This document shows, piece after piece, positions 15,672 to 30,180 of a stretch of 64,000 bases of DNA. The DNA is taken from the NCBI RefSeq assembly GCF_020740795.1, contig NC_067282.1, forward strand, positions 140,416,858 to 140,480,857, given 5' to 3'. The position numbers and the translations under genes were made by a program. Source of the stretch: Apus apus (Eukaryota > Chordata > Aves > Apodiformes > Apodidae). Within the stretch, counting starts at the first letter, position 1. Each line of letters opens with the position of its first letter. The notes below the pieces were generated by a model. The model saw only the letters and a list, made by a program, of their open reading frames with translations, did not search any database and was not told the origin of the DNA.

Positions 15672-18600
15672 AAGAACATGTCTCGTACCAGCTAATGCCC
15701 AGCACAAATTCCCAAATATGGATAAGGAATCAATTTTTTAAAAGACTCACACTGGCTGGATACTTCCCACTGACACTCAGGAGAGGAGTAAGACAGCACA
15801 AAAACAAGGTAAGTTTGCAATAGGCAAAGGTAATTTTCAAGACTTTATTTCATGGAGAGCAGCCAAGCACATTCAGTCCCTTAGAAGGGCAGCAGAGCAT
15901 TGCACTGGTGATGTTGGAGTTGGCTGCTGCGGTGCTGGAGCTGACTTTTGAAGAAGGGGACTGTTGTTTCAGGTGGGGAAGTGAGCAGCAGGAACAGTTG
16001 CTGCAGTGAGTCAGATCCTGTTTCCTTGCAGATGTTCCTTGTTAATACAGGCCTATGGAAAGATATGCAAGCTGCAACACTTGTGCAGTTATGTTAGAAG
16101 TAGAGAAGCATCAGGGAGAGGTCGGAGTTGCTCTAAACAGAAGATCTGTATGAGTTGCACTGTGGTGGTTTAAGAAGCCGAGGTGGAACAAGCAGCCTGG
16201 TAGTAACCATAATCATAGCTGTGATTAATTTCTCTGTAAGGCATGGTAGAATGTTTTTGTACTTCACCCCTCTTCCTAGAGGGGACAGTGTAGTGCCTCG
16301 AAGGCCAAACCTCTGACCTGCAAATAATAGTAACTCAGTAACTGGATTGTTTAACTTCAGGCTGGGAAGAATTACCTGTTTTACTGGCAATATGTTAATG
16401 TGAAATAATTTCGAAATAGAATCATCTCAGTAGACACAAGAGATGCTGTAGCTCCAGACTTGGGCACACAAGAAGCTTCAGAGATTGATGTGGTTGTAGG
16501 CAGTGTCAGCTCCTGCCTCCATTTCTCTCCCCAGCACGCGGGCATATTCCCAGTGTGGCCCAGATGCAGCGTGTGGACTCTCTTCTGCTGGGTGACGTCA
16601 AGTGCAGCTGGTCAGCCTGATCTGTCATCCCAGCACCCTCCTCCTGCTATGTAGGGTCATGGAGCTGCCGAGTCAGCACAGTGTTGCAAATACAGGAGGT
16701 GCAACCCAGCCTGGAGAGGAGTCTGAGGCTGTTTGGGTTGATGAACCAACCTCTCACACAGACACTTATATCTCACACAGACCAAATAAGAATGATGCTG
16801 GTTTTCCATCTTTCCTTAAATGTGAACAGCTTGAACTGGTTTTAAAGCTGAAATGGTCACCCTTGTACCCAGATTAACCCTATGCAGCAGGGCTATGCTG
16901 CTAGACGAACACTGGAGGAAGCTAGTGTGATTGCCTGTGCTTCTGGCTAACAATTTCTAGTAACCAGAAATGCTAAAGGCAAACAAAATTGCTGTCAGTG
17001 ACAAGACAGTAAGAGGGAGCATTGCGATAGGTTTTGTGTCCCAGATGGGATGTTGATGCTCGGCTCCTTGCCTTATATTTGAAGCCAAGCATTTTTTTGC
17101 TGCTCTCATCCTAATTTTCAATAGAAAAGTCCATTTACAAGGGGCCTTGTCTGTGTCTGCCTCAGCTGTGGATTCACAGGTTCCCTTCCTCCTGCTGCTG
17201 CCAGGCAGTTCAAGGAGAGTTGAGTTACAGGCACCTGTAACAAGGCCTCCTGAGGTAAATCGCCTCAAGTATTAATCCAGATCTGACCAGCACACGGTCA
17301 CAGGGCCAGAGGGCTGGCAATCAGTCTTTTCTGTGGTCTCTTCTGTGTCAGTAGGCTGTTAATAGGAGATTAGCAGCATTAGGGAGACTTGGAGCTAGAA
17401 ACAGTCGGGCCCTGTGATCTGATTTGAAGAGAACGAAACACTCTTACACCCATATAAAAACAAACAGAAGAGCTGGAAATGATAAAAGGCTTTTTAAACA
17501 CAACTGAGAAAAAGGATAATTTCTAGGAAAGATGTGGAGTTTTGTAGTACTTGGTAGCTTATCAGCAACTTTTTGATAAAGCAGTGGGGTCCAGAGAGAT
17601 CTCAGGTCCCAGTGTGCAGCACTCTGTCCTTATCACCACATGATTTTGTTTGGATCTGGCTAGACCATGAAGTGCCAAAGCCTGTAATCTGCTTGTAATT
17701 TCCATCAGCAGTACACCCGGGTTGAATATGAAGATAGCTGGCTGCAGACCCCTTCACTTAGCCCATATCTGGGGCTTCCCTAGCTCCTGGCAGGCAGTCA
17801 TCAGAGACCTCAGTTGGGTGCAGGTGAATGCTTTCTGGCTGTGCATTGAACAGATGGCTGATTGTGATGCTCCACTTTCTTATCTCACCAAGCATGGTGG
17901 CACAGAATCAAACCTATTTTATTGTTTCAAAAATAGAACTAGTAAGAGGTGACTCACCTGATTTTGAGACCACCTGCTGATGTTGCTAGTTCCTGGATGT
18001 AAAAGCCTCTTGCTTAGGCTGCCTGAAAGCCCATATAAACAGCAGGCATGGATGGTAGAAGGCAGAAAAGGCACCTACAGGGGTAGTCACAGGGACAGTC
18101 CAAGTGGGGACATCACGTAAGATAAAAATATGGGCATATCCCTGGTTTAGCCTTTGCCACAGACACACAAACACTGTGAAAGGTATAAATGCTGGAATTT
18201 GGGAAACTGGAAACACAGAGTTGTTTTCACAACTTGTTGAAACTTGAGTTTTGCTCAGATAATGGCAAAAGCTTTTCAAAATGAAGTGCAATGTTAAGGT
18301 GATTAAGCCTCTTTCTTTATTCCATATCAAACAAAATACCAGCCTTGGCAAGGCAGCAGTCAGAGAATAACAGCTGTTATGTTTGATTTCATTGTTACTG
18401 TTATAATAGTAATAATTAGTGCTGGGTGGGGCATTTCATAGCTTTAAGGTGACCAATTTGGCTAAAGGCCTAAGGCCTCTTCTTTTCTGCAACTAGTTAT
18501 TACCTGTGAGAAAATACAAAAGCCTGTCATCATTGTAGGTCAATTAAATCATGTTTGGTTAGTCCAGGATCTTTTTGCTCACTGATTTAGAGCTGAAAAC

Positions 18601-21600
18601 CCTTCTAGTAGTTAATATATCTTCTCAGAGCCCCACCTGTCTAAATCAGTTGTCATCCATTAATCTCTACCTTTCCTCTTTTTCAAAAGTAAACTCTCCT
18701 GGCTGGGAGTAGTACGTGGCAGCGTGAATACTGAAAGTATTTGTACCATAAGGCAAATGAGGCCATTTAAGAAAACGTTCCCTCTCATTTTTAACCTAGC
18801 TTAATAACTTCTCCGTACTTCTTTTTTCAGTGCTTTTCAGACATCTGTCCCTCATTTTCATGGCACTTTTACCGCAATCTCCTGTTAATTATCACTACAA
18901 TCAGGTGATGCATCTTGAGTTGGAAAATTTCAGAAAATGTTACAGAAGTTAAAATCTTTTGCATCTCAGGCTGCCAGTCCTGACTCTTACCTGGGCAGGT
19001 CTTGTGATGTTCACAGAAGTTGTGATGAGAGGTTGTTTTAGGAAAAGTCAGCAGTGCCGCAGAGTTGCACAGTAGCAGTGCCTGAGCCTTGGGAGAGGTG
19101 CTGCTGGGAAGGGTTTCTCTGCTGATGCAAGCTTTGTGTCTTGTGTCTCATGAGGAGCATGCTCCCCCCGTGCTCTGTGTGCCCCTCTGGCAGGAGGACT
19201 GCAGCGGAGAGCAATCGCCTGCCTGCCATTTTGCTTACAAACTTGATAAAGTAATTAAGAAGCTATTGCTTTTTTTTTTTTCATTTGCCTCCAAGCTTTT
19301 TTATGTAACCAATGAATGTGCAGCATGTCTCTATTGAGGAGGATTTCTCTCCTCCTTTTGAAGACCTGTGTACTGGTTGAGGTCTGAGGTTACTGGTTTG
19401 AGAGGTATGCTTATAGTTGGTGTAAAATGGGTATCTCAAGCAGTGTTTTGGTTCCCATTTCTTCAATGAGCTGATGTTCTCTTTCCCTCTGTTCCTGCCT
19501 TGCTCACTGCTCCTTCTCATCTTTCTTGGCAATACCAGATGCAAATATAGGATTAGGTGTCTAATTAGTTTATGTAGCTTTAGACATATGTGTTTACTTC
19601 TCAGTACTGGGGGAAGGGCAGTCCATGAGGACTCTCACCCTTGTCTCTTGGGGAGTTTTTCAGCTTTGAGAACAGCCTGAGCTCCAGACAGGCTGAACAG
19701 GCAGGCCAAAATTTTCTAGACATGTTTTTGTTCCAGAGGCCTGTTCACAGAGGAAGTTGAAAACCCAGTCTGTATTACCCAATCTGAAATAATTTCTCAT
19801 TTAGGGTTAGATCCAAAATGTTTATGTCCAAAAAATTACTCAGTGTAGACAGCCGGCAAGAACTTGCTTCAAATGTTAAGGAAAAATTAATGAACTGTAA
19901 TTAATACCCTTCTGAACATAGATCAGGCAGGTTTTATTTTAAATATCTTTGGTTTATCAAAATGAACATTAAGATGTAACTCTCCCATCTGCCACTGCAG
20001 TCATCCTTCAGCGAATGTAAGCAGGGCAATTCAGCAAGGCACTCGCACAGTAAATTATGCTCACCCTGGATCAACACTGGCTCATCCAGGGAGTGGTAAC
20101 ACAATGGCTGGTGTTAGTGCTTGTTGGCCACTTTGCTGCAAAGTCAGTGGCTGCTTTTAAACCACCACTGAGAAGGGTTTGGACCAAGGTGGCTTGCTGG
20201 CTTTGCACTGAAGTGCGTGTGAGATCTTTTCCAGCATTTCCAGTACGAGAATGACCTGGCAGTGGGGATGAGGGTGTTGGGGAGCAGAAAGGGCAGGGGA
20301 CAAGTCACTGGCTGAGGCAGTAGCCTACCTAACCAGAGCACAGTGACACCCAGGGGACCCACCTGAGCAGGGTGGGGAGTGTCAGGTGCTGCTGACAGGT
20401 TTCATCAACTGCACCAGACAAGGTGAGGTGATGCATTAGTTTCAGAGCCCACCCCAAGAGTCCTGTCAGGAGCGGCAGGCGGCAGAACATAGGACCAATG
20501 TCCAGCCAGGAGATAGACTGAGAGCCACAGACTTGCACACCTACAATGTAGCTCAGGGCAGGTCTGGGTGCCAAGGATGGGGCTTAAATGGAGGACCACT
20601 AGGAAGAAAGTGCAGGGTCTCACAGTCTCCAGCAAGGCTGGTTGTGGTATTTAAGGTCTATTAGAGCCATGGCAGGGGGCCCTGACAATGACTTTTACAC
20701 TGCTCCAAGTGTTTCTAAGATTACTAAAGAACTATATAATGTAGTAATTTTTTAAAAAACAATTCTACTAGTAATAGACTTGCAAAAGTACCTTGATTTA
20801 TCTAAAAATTAGAAATTCCCTGGATAGGTATATTTCAAGCATTAAAATCATCCCAAGTCATCTTGGACGTCAAGTTTATTGACTAGAGATTTCTTCCTTT
20901 TTTTTTTTTTTTTCTCTGAGAACATCAGCTTCTCTTCTCATGCAACAGATGGGATCATGTCATTGTCTCCTACCTGACAGAAGGCTTATTTTTTCTGTAG
21001 TTTAAGTTGCATTTATTAAATGTTCTGAGATATCTGGATGAAAAGAAGTGGACTAGTGTAAAGGAAAGGAGCAATAGTACACTGTGGCAGTACACACTAC
21101 CAAACGAAGATTACTTATGGGCAAAGTAATGAGAATGAGATTCATATATAAACTTTGATGAGACCTTTAAGGATGGAAAATCCCAGAGATTTGGAACTTA
21201 ATTTTTCCATTCAGGGATAGATAGCATCTGCCCTCGTGTTTCTCATCAAGTGTATTTGTCATGAAGCAGTAGAAGGGCTGTAGCCAGAGGAAGATGATAG
21301 CTGCATGCTGGTGTGCCAGGCTAGCACCAGGAATGCAACCAGGTCATGAGGGTGGAGGTCACTGTAAACATGAGAGAAGGTTAAGAGAAATAGGGAGGTG
21401 AGGAGGTCATGGTAAGTTTGAAAGGGAGAGTGGCTGGACAGACATGACTGATGATAGCTCTGGCAGTTGGAAACAAAACCTTAAACAGCTCTAATTTGTT
21501 ACTTGTATTCAAGAACACTTGTTGATGCCAGGACTCGGCATCCGTCTTTCTGTGTCAAATTAATCGGCAGTTAAGATTCCCTATGCACCGTGAGCTGCTG

Positions 21601-24600
21601 GAACAATAGGCCTATTCTAAGCTCCCCTTGCAAGACTGTCTCATGCCAAAAGGTGTGTTCACCATAAGAAATTCAACACTAGAAAGATACTCGGATAATT
21701 TTAGGAGATGGAATCAGTGCATGCTAAATCCCCAGAGGAACTGACTCTCAAAATAGTCTTAGCAGGGAAGTGTGCTCTGTAAATCATTACCAAGACTTAG
21801 GCTGAAAACATTAAAACACTTTGCATAATATGCACAGTTTCTGCCTCCATCTTCCAAGCTCCTGTTGTTTATTTTCCTAAACTTGCTGTGACGAAAGCTT
21901 GTTCTCTCCTCTTACTATTGATGTGACAGTTGAAGATTCAGACTGCTGAGAATCTGGACAATAATGGGACTAAATCTCTAGAGCTGCCCAGATCATAAAG
22001 TTGAAAGAAGACTGAAGTATTTAATAGGCTGCCTACACATTGCTCAGCAAGTCAGAGGTTAACAAAGATAATTGAGGCTGAAAGCAAGTCAACCATCCCA
22101 CAGCTAAGCCTTGGAGATCATCAGTTCTTGTGAACAATAGCTGATGATATTCAGGATTCTGTGAGTTAAGTGGTTAATCCTATACAGAAAGCTGCATCCA
22201 TAATGGAGTTTAAATGGGGGGATTCCATCCAATTTGACCCCTAGGGAATTGCTTCCTGTTGTTACATTGATGGATATGTCTATAAATATCATGGTAGCCA
22301 TCAGCAGATAAAATCTCTCAGAGCTGAAAAGCCTCTCCCTATTGAATGATACACTGATCTCTGTGAAAAAGCAGTAGCCTGCGTTAATGACCCACAGAAA
22401 CCAATCCCCCTGCTCTCACCGAGTGACTAGCCAAAGAGAAGGAAGGCTTATATATTGTTTCCTTCTTGGTTTGGCAAAAAAAGTCAAAACTCCCATGAAC
22501 TCTGGACTGCCTAATCTGGTCCACAAAGCTATTCCTTACATTCTGTATTGGGCACTCAGGCAGCATCTCATCAGCCTTTTGCTGCAATCCATTCCAAACT
22601 TACCATTTGCTGTTTATATCCATCAGAGAAAGCCATCAGGACAGTTAGGGCAAATCTGCCTTTGTGATTTTCTTCAGATAAAGCAGTACCCTCCCCAGTG
22701 GCAGAGGACATAGCAGCAGGTTTGTGTGCTTTCTCCAACTCAGGTTCTAATGGATGGCAGACAGACAAACTTCAGCAACCACTTCTATTCATCCTCACCT
22801 TTTTCTGTCACTTCTGCAATTTTAGCAAAAAAAGTGCTCACAGTCCTGTATTTGTGTTGTTTGGTTTGTTTTATTTTCTTTTCTTTAAATCTCAAAATCT
22901 TAAGCTTTTTAGGCCTATCATGTTATACTGTAAGGCCTGACTCATGATGTTCTACTCTGAGAGCTGTTGGTACTGTGTATGTGTAACGAGCACATCTGCA
23001 CAGTAGTACATAGGCTTACACTCCTGTATTTGAATTCTCCGTACTGCCTCTACAATGCCTCCATGGCTGTAGGTGCATACAGGTCTTGGGACAAGTATGC
23101 TACCTTTCTGGTTGTTTAACCACCTCTCCTGGTGTTTAGAGATGCCAGCCACAAATGAGTTAAACCACACCAAGGGACTCTGATTTCTCTTTTGTTTTCA
23201 TTATTATTCTTTTCTATGCTGTCCATTTGATTCCCTTTGATTTTCTTCCTCTCTTTTGTTCTCTGGCTCCTTGCTCTTCAGTTGCTGACTTAAAAATCCC
23301 ATCATTTCTCAGCACTGGGTACTGTGACTGGCAGTTGTGCTGGACAAACACTGTGGGACTTACCTGGAGAACTTGCAAGAGACGCTTTGTGCCGTTGCCT
23401 TGGCAGGTAACCAGTGCTGTTAGCAGTCTTCCAGAGCTGACAAGGCCCAAGCCAAGAAGGCTTAGAAGAAAGCAAGGCTTTATAGTCTCCCCAAAACCAT
23501 GCCCACAGCTGCTTACAATGTGAGGATACAGAAGGAAAGGGGCTGTGAGGAAAGGATGATTATTGTGCTTTCCTCTCTTCCTTCTCTGGATGGATGTTTC
23601 TGCTAAGAAATAGTCCTATGCTTGTCCAGCAGTGACCTAGGCAAGGAAGAAAGGGACATAACAGGGATTTTATTTCTGGACTTGTTCTTTGCTGCTTTGG
23701 TGTCCTTGAGTATGAGATGGTCTTTTGCTTTGGAGACCCTAGAAGGAGTTAAAGTAAACTTGAATATGAGAGATGGATCATGAGATTCACCAGCTAAGCT
23801 TGCCCTCGTTCCACTCACAGTTTGGTCTGCTGAGTTCAGTGACTCAAAGAAATGAGCTGTCATTACCTTTGAAAAGCCAACACACTAAGATAAAATGATT
23901 CTGCTCTGTTTTCAGCCATATCAACAAAATTGTTTACCGAGTTCTGAAGAGTTATATTTTTGGCATCTTTGTGGCCTGTTTTGGCCTGTTGAATGTTACT
24001 TATGAGTAAGAAGGAAAGAACTTGACTTGACTCTCAATTATAAAGCAGAATTTGTATGGCTGACAGTTAAAGAAAAACAAAACAATCCCAGTATTTTGTA
24101 CGTTTACCTCACAGGATCTGGAGAGACAATGAGTATAGAGCCCACTGATTTCAGTGGGAGGAATACATCCTGTTTTTTTAAGTCATGTTTCTGATCTCTC
24201 AAAACAACCACAACTTGAAACACTTAAAATCAACACTTGTACATCTATTTGTGGCCTGCTCAGAGTGCCTCGAGACTGTGAAGGAGCTGAGAGGTGACCT
24301 TAAACTTTTTTTTAGGAGGATGAGATTTCTGTCACAACGAGCCTCTTCTTTTGTCCTTGGAGGCCATGTTAACCATGGCTCTGCTGTCATCTGTGCTCAG
24401 CCACTGTGGCATGAAAAGAGCCCTGTTTAGGCTTCCTAAAAGAAGAACAGGGTTGCAGATCTTTCCAGGACTTGGTTGGGAAACCAATCTCCTTTTGGGA
24501 TGCTCTGCAACCAACCTGGTTTCTGCTCTTATGCTGGATGAGAGGAGCCGCTCTGTTCTCACCAGTGTGCAGATGTGGGCAGGGGATAGGTGCAGCGAGG

Positions 24601-24864
24601 CTGGAGTCAGCCTGGTGGGGAGGTGAAAATGCTGTTAAGTGGATAATGGGTCTTCACTGTGGAGTCAAGTTCCACAAAGCCCACAATGCCAGAAAAGCTA
24701 TAATCTTGAAACAGCTAAGATAGTGTTGCTGACTGTGTAACTTGGACTAGAAATAATAGCCATGGTGGCCCTGGCTTCACTGTAGCCACAGCCTAACAAA
24801 GGGGAATATGAAAAGGAAGAGCATAGCGAACAAGAACAGTGAAATGAGTAGTAGCCTAATAAAC

Positions 24865-24990
24865 TATTCATGCCAAGGATTTATGCAGTGCTTTACCTAT
24901 CCAAAGCACTATGCAAAACATTAGCTGATTATCCTTAATTAATCATTCAGGTAATTAAATGGAAGCAGAATGAAAATGGTTACAGGAAGT
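24865..24990. repeat. Possible ancient SINE/L3-like relic
   Basis: The stretch with TGCTTTACCTATCCAAAGCA, CATTAGCTGATTATCC and TTAATTAATC resembles the degraded 3' core of ancient amniote SINE/LINE families, which have CTTTAC, ATTA and TTAATCC in that order. The match is loose. Confidence 0.3.
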
Positions 24991-26219
24991 TTAGAGTATG
25001 AAGGCTTTCTGAAATCATTAAATGATTTTGCTGTCTTTGATGGAAAGAATTCCTTCCTTTAGGGTTTCAGTGTGTTGCCAGTGTGAGTGTTATTGCAATT
25101 TTAATAACCACCTGCTTGATTCCCTGGGATGGAAGATTATGTACAGCACAGCCAAAGGTTTCTTGTTTGTTTAGTAACTTTGGCAGTAATATGGGTCTAA
25201 AAATGTGAAAACTATCACCAGATCTGTGTTTTAGGATACAGAATTATGATCAGTTTCAGGTACAAATCTCATTCATTCGATTTCTCACCATGAGGATGGA
25301 TTAGTACACATTCCTTAGCAAAATCTAGCATTTGCCATTGCTGGGAGAACTGACATAGTTACACCATAATCTACTGCTTTACCTTAAGCATAAGGGAAAA
25401 ACAAAACTCTTCTATGATTCAATGTAAAGGAATTGCTGAATTAATGTGGCAAGCAAAAGACACTGAAAATACTGCAAGTGAAAGGTTATTTTTTAATGTG
25501 TTAATTCATTCCCCTGCAGTAAGAAGATAGGAGCCTTTAGCAGAGAATCACTGTGCAACTTGATTCCTGGCTGTGGCATATTTAGGTTTGTGTTATCACC
25601 TGCTGTTATCACCACTTACATATTATAAACTCCTGAGAGAACCTGTAAAGAGATGCATTTTTAGTCAGCTGGTCTGAATCACTGCTTTGCTGATGAACCC
25701 CTTAAGCTCTTGGAAGAAGAGCTGTTTCGAGCCAGGGCACGATAATCACAGACCAAGCATATAGCTCTGATCTCCTAAATTCAAAGACTTACTGCACTGT
25801 GTAAGTCAGGCTTTCAGTTTACCTGCAACCTGAGAATTCAGTATCTTAGGCAGGTACAATACAAGCAGTTGGTGCTGCAGATAAAACCAACTGACCTTTA
25901 AGAAAGCTGCAATTTAATAGACTGCTAATTGCTCTGATACCTTTGCAACCCTTCTTCAAAAAGACTACCAAAAGTCTGTGTTCCCTTCTGACCTGCGATA
26001 GTGTCACTATAAGCAATGAAAGATATCAGACTTCTTTTTTTCTCTCCCTTTTCCTTTGTCTAGTTCCCCTAGGGACAGAAGATCCTGGCAGCTAGATCTA
26101 CCACAGGCTTTGGCCTTTTGTTTTCCTGTACTTTTCTCTTGGCACAATTCAGAAGTTTTCAGTGTTGTGCTTCCACAATCACATGCTAAAATATTTGCAC
26201 AGCTGTCTGATGACAGAAG

Positions 26220-26231
26220 GGGGGGGGGGGA
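26220..26231. repeat. Poly-G tract
   Basis: A run of about 12 uninterrupted G in otherwise AT-rich intergenic sequence. Confidence 0.85.
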
Positions 26232-29200
26232 AGGTAAAAAATCCACTATTCTGTTCGTTGAAAAATTTAAAACAAAACAAACCCCCAACCAACTAGAGTT
26301 TAACAGGAGCTGATCATATAAAATCTTCAGTTTGCTCTGCTCTTGTTTAACAAAATCCTCTTCCACCTTGCCTGGTTCCCCCAATGTCCTTCACCTTTAT
26401 CTTCTAATATGTATCAACCCACATTTTCACCCTTTTAAAATGCCAGAGGGTTAAAACGCCTGTGGGACTCCACTGCCCACCCGTGTGCACTCACTTCAGC
26501 CTGTTGCTGGTGTACAGAAAAAGGACCAACTCCTACAAACTATATTCAGGCATTCTTCAGGCAAACCTCTCATTGAAGTCAGTGGAAGGTTTGGCAGAAG
26601 GATGGCAAAACTAATTACATTCCTCCCTCAAGTATATGCATTAGATGGTGATGAGAGATGAGAAAATACTGCCTAGAAAGAGACTCCATTAATAAATGAG
26701 AAGTAGATGTGGGAAAGAACAGTTGATTGTATTATTTATAAAGCAGTTATAAAATTGCTGAGTTGCTGAGCTTACCTGAAACCCATCAATAACATGCATG
26801 ACCAAGGCATCGGATAACAGGAGTACAGACAAGCAGGAGCAAGGATCTCCTTGAAAATCAGATGTGGAAATATTGTGGGGGAAAAAAAGCCTAGCATATC
26901 CAAATCATGGAACATATTTAGTGTGGCGATAACTTTCTAATAGCCTTGAAAACTGGTTGTGAGTTAATTTTACCAGCAGTGCACCAGAGAATTTTAAGCA
27001 AAAACTGAATAAACGTGGGCCATCTTTTAAACATAGAATAACAGTATATACACTTCCTAACAAGGCTAACTTTAGATCAGAGTGAAAAAAAAAATTAAAT
27101 GCATGTTAAAAAAAAAACCCAAACAACCTACATAGTGATACTAAGAGCAAAAATAAACCTTGATGTTTTAAAGAACCAATCTGGTCACATTTTTGGTCAG
27201 AATTACTTAATTAGAGACTGATGATACTAGAGCAGATATTCTGCATCAGATCCTTTGGCACAATGAGTGAAAGATTCAACTTTTCAAATCTTCAGTGACT
27301 AAAAGAAGAAAAAGTGAGAAGGCCAACAAGCTCTTTTTCAGCATTGACATCTATAATTCATATCCATGGACTACACTCCCACTACAAACAGTCCACTCCC
27401 TTCCTACACATGCAAACACTCCCTGCCTTTATCCTGCGCTCGGACCACACACACATCTCTGACCACTTTCTGCCCTTTGCATCAGCTGGCCTCTTCCCTT
27501 GGATGTGTGAATGCCTCCTCTGAACTACCACCTCAATTAAAGGTGTGTTTCCACCCTGGTCCACAACATTGGGGGTTTTTTGAAGGCTTTCTTGCTGTCC
27601 TCAGTTGTGAGCTCCAGACAAAGCTTTCCTTTCTATGAGGGAACTTCTCAACCAGGAATGTGGTCTGGACATTTATGGACAAAGGAACATTCATATTCCT
27701 GCTCCTGTTGCCTCTCAATTGTTAGGAAGAATGGATGTGCTGTGGCTTTAGCCCTCCAGCTCAGTTTATTAAATCCGTGTCCTCCTGTGGGCGTACACTT
27801 AGGGTAGCTCTCTTTCTGTTTGTGGTTGAGGCTGAAGTGCCCAGGCACAGAGTACAGCATCAGGGATGTGTTCTCTCTGTGTTGGCCTGGGTCCAGCAGC
27901 CAGAATGTCATCTCCAGCCCTTTAGCCTCTGAAACCGTCTGTGAAATCAGCCTGATGAGGCGACTGATGAGAAATTGGTGCTTATTAGCTGCTGTCATTT
28001 TTATACCCTCTTCGGTAAGTGACGGCACAGCAACCCTCGTGATCCTAATAGCTCTAGCTAGTGCTCTGACTGCAGGAAGATAAACCTGCAAATGGAAAAG
28101 GCTTCTCCATGTTGCAGGCCAAGCCCAGCCACCTCCCTCTCCCCTTTGCTCCTGTTGTACCCCCTGCTAACCCAGCGTTGTTCCTTCTCAGAGTTGTCTT
28201 TTTCAGGGCACAGCTTCATTTTGAAAGGCTTCATGCTATCACACTCAGGGTCACCAAGTCTTTTCCACCAAGGGAAGCATAAAAATATCAGGGGAAGGGG
28301 AGCAGCAAACAGAGCAGATATATTTAATTATATGTACCAACCAGTGTTTTCCCTATGTAAAATGAAGTGTGCAGTTCAGTTTCTAATCTTATTTCATTCT
28401 TGTTTAACATTACTGAAGAAGCAGCCATAAAATGCCACGATAACATGATTTTTTATAACATGCCTTCATATTTTTGTAACCTCATATCTGTGTGGAATCA
28501 GATGCTCAGAAGTCTGGGTATAATCATAACTAATTTTAAACAGGCCACTAAGCCACCATGCAAGGAGGGCAGGGGGAGGGGGATGCTGTTAAAGTCCAGC
28601 ATCTTTAATATGAAGGCTCTGGACTTCCTAAGAGTGGCCCTAGATGGGCTTACCTACTTTGCAGAGACAGTTCTGCAACGCCAAGTCTAGCAGCATTGGC
28701 ATGGCCATCACTGCATTTGGTGATGTTCTCCACATCCCGCGTTTAAAATCACATAAACTGAGGAGAAACATAACCTTTTTCTCTAAACCAAATTAAATCA
28801 CAGTCCTTGTAGAGCTGGAGAAAAGCTGGAAAACTGAGTCTAAAGGCAGAGGCAAAGATGAGTAAAATGGCTTGAATTGTTACTGGTTTTAAAGTCTGAG
28901 ATTTTTTTTGCCCACTCACGGTTTTTTGAAACTGGTTCAAGTCTTTTTAACCCTTTTAGCTGATATTGCTGTTCTAAGCTAGTCCCACCCCTGCTCCTTC
29001 AGATTATAGTGAGGCAATAAACGTACTGAAACCTGTGTCATAGCTTTAATGTTTGGATTTTGGCATCTGGAGGCCTGTCCCTATGCAGCAAGTTGTGATG
29101 AGCCACTGTCAGAGAAAGCTCAAACAAATTGAGTTAGAAGTGAGGATAGGAAAGTTAGTCATGGAAATAACGTGTAGTTTTAATTTCTGTCTGTTTTGTT

Positions 29201-30166
29201 TTGTCCATACCACCTACATGCACACAGAGCTGTATTTGTTACTGGCATCCTGAGTGAGGAAATCCATTACCTTAAAAGAAGCACTTGGCACTAGGAGAGA
29301 ATAATAAGGAAAGCAACAAAGAACCGTTAGCAACATTTTATTAAGAAGATGAGGTAGATAGTCTGTCTCGTAAACAAGTGGTATTATTTAACTATCCAAG
29401 GATTTGCCTTCCAAAACAAGCCTGCATTGTTCATTGTCCAGCAAAATAATGCCTGCTTCTGCAGTCCTGGCTTTGTCTCTAACTACAGCCTGGAGTCTGC
29501 AAGTCTCTGCTGCTGTGGTCTGTCCTGCCTGACATTACTAATAATATTTATGTCAATGTTACAATAAAAATATCGTAAACAAGTAGAAAACAGTGGTATT
29601 AAGGCTCAGAAAGGATAATGCCAAGACTTTTCAGTTGAAGGGACGGAAACAAAGGAACTCTGCCTGCCCTGAGCTTCCCTGTAGCTGGAACAGGGCCTCA
29701 CAGACACACTTGCACTCGGTCATGTTGGCAGAAAAATACTCTATTGCTGCCTCAGCTGCTCATTCACCTGTTCAGAGAGACAAAATGGTACCTCTCTGTC
29801 CTAGCACTTCTTCAAATACTGGTGAGAGTCTGCTAATGTTCAGATGTTTACCATAACAACCTTTTTTTTTTCCTGTTTTCACATGACATGGTATTTCCCA
29901 GAGGAAGCAAGTGGCTCTCTCAGGGTTATGCCAGCTTTCCTATACCACACAAACAAGATTTACAAGTGCTGTGGAGCTCTGTGAGTGGAGTAACCACAGC
30001 ATGTCTGCCCAAAGCAGAGTGGGGCAAGTACTTTCTGTATAAACCAGCCTTTTTTAAAGAAATGGGTGGGTTACCTAGGTCAGAGGACTCCTCGAAGGAG
30101 GAGGCAATACCTACATTCCATGCTCCCATTGCCACCCTGTACCAAGCCACAGGGGACCGCTGCTCG

Positions 30167-30180
30167 GTTACCGTGGCAAC
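30167..30180. promoter_or_regulatory. RFX X-box motif
   Basis: GTTACCGTGGCAAC is a near-perfect imperfect palindrome of the RFX consensus GTTRCCATGGCAAC. It lies in a locally CpG-bearing patch of the intergenic region. RFX proteins control ciliary and spermatid genes. No adjacent gene start is visible, so it may be an enhancer or an unused site. Confidence 0.65.

Noticed and set aside
28915-28950. tRNA-like B box (GGTTCAAGTCT followed by a T run)
   Set aside because: There is no matching A box or cloverleaf upstream at the right distance.
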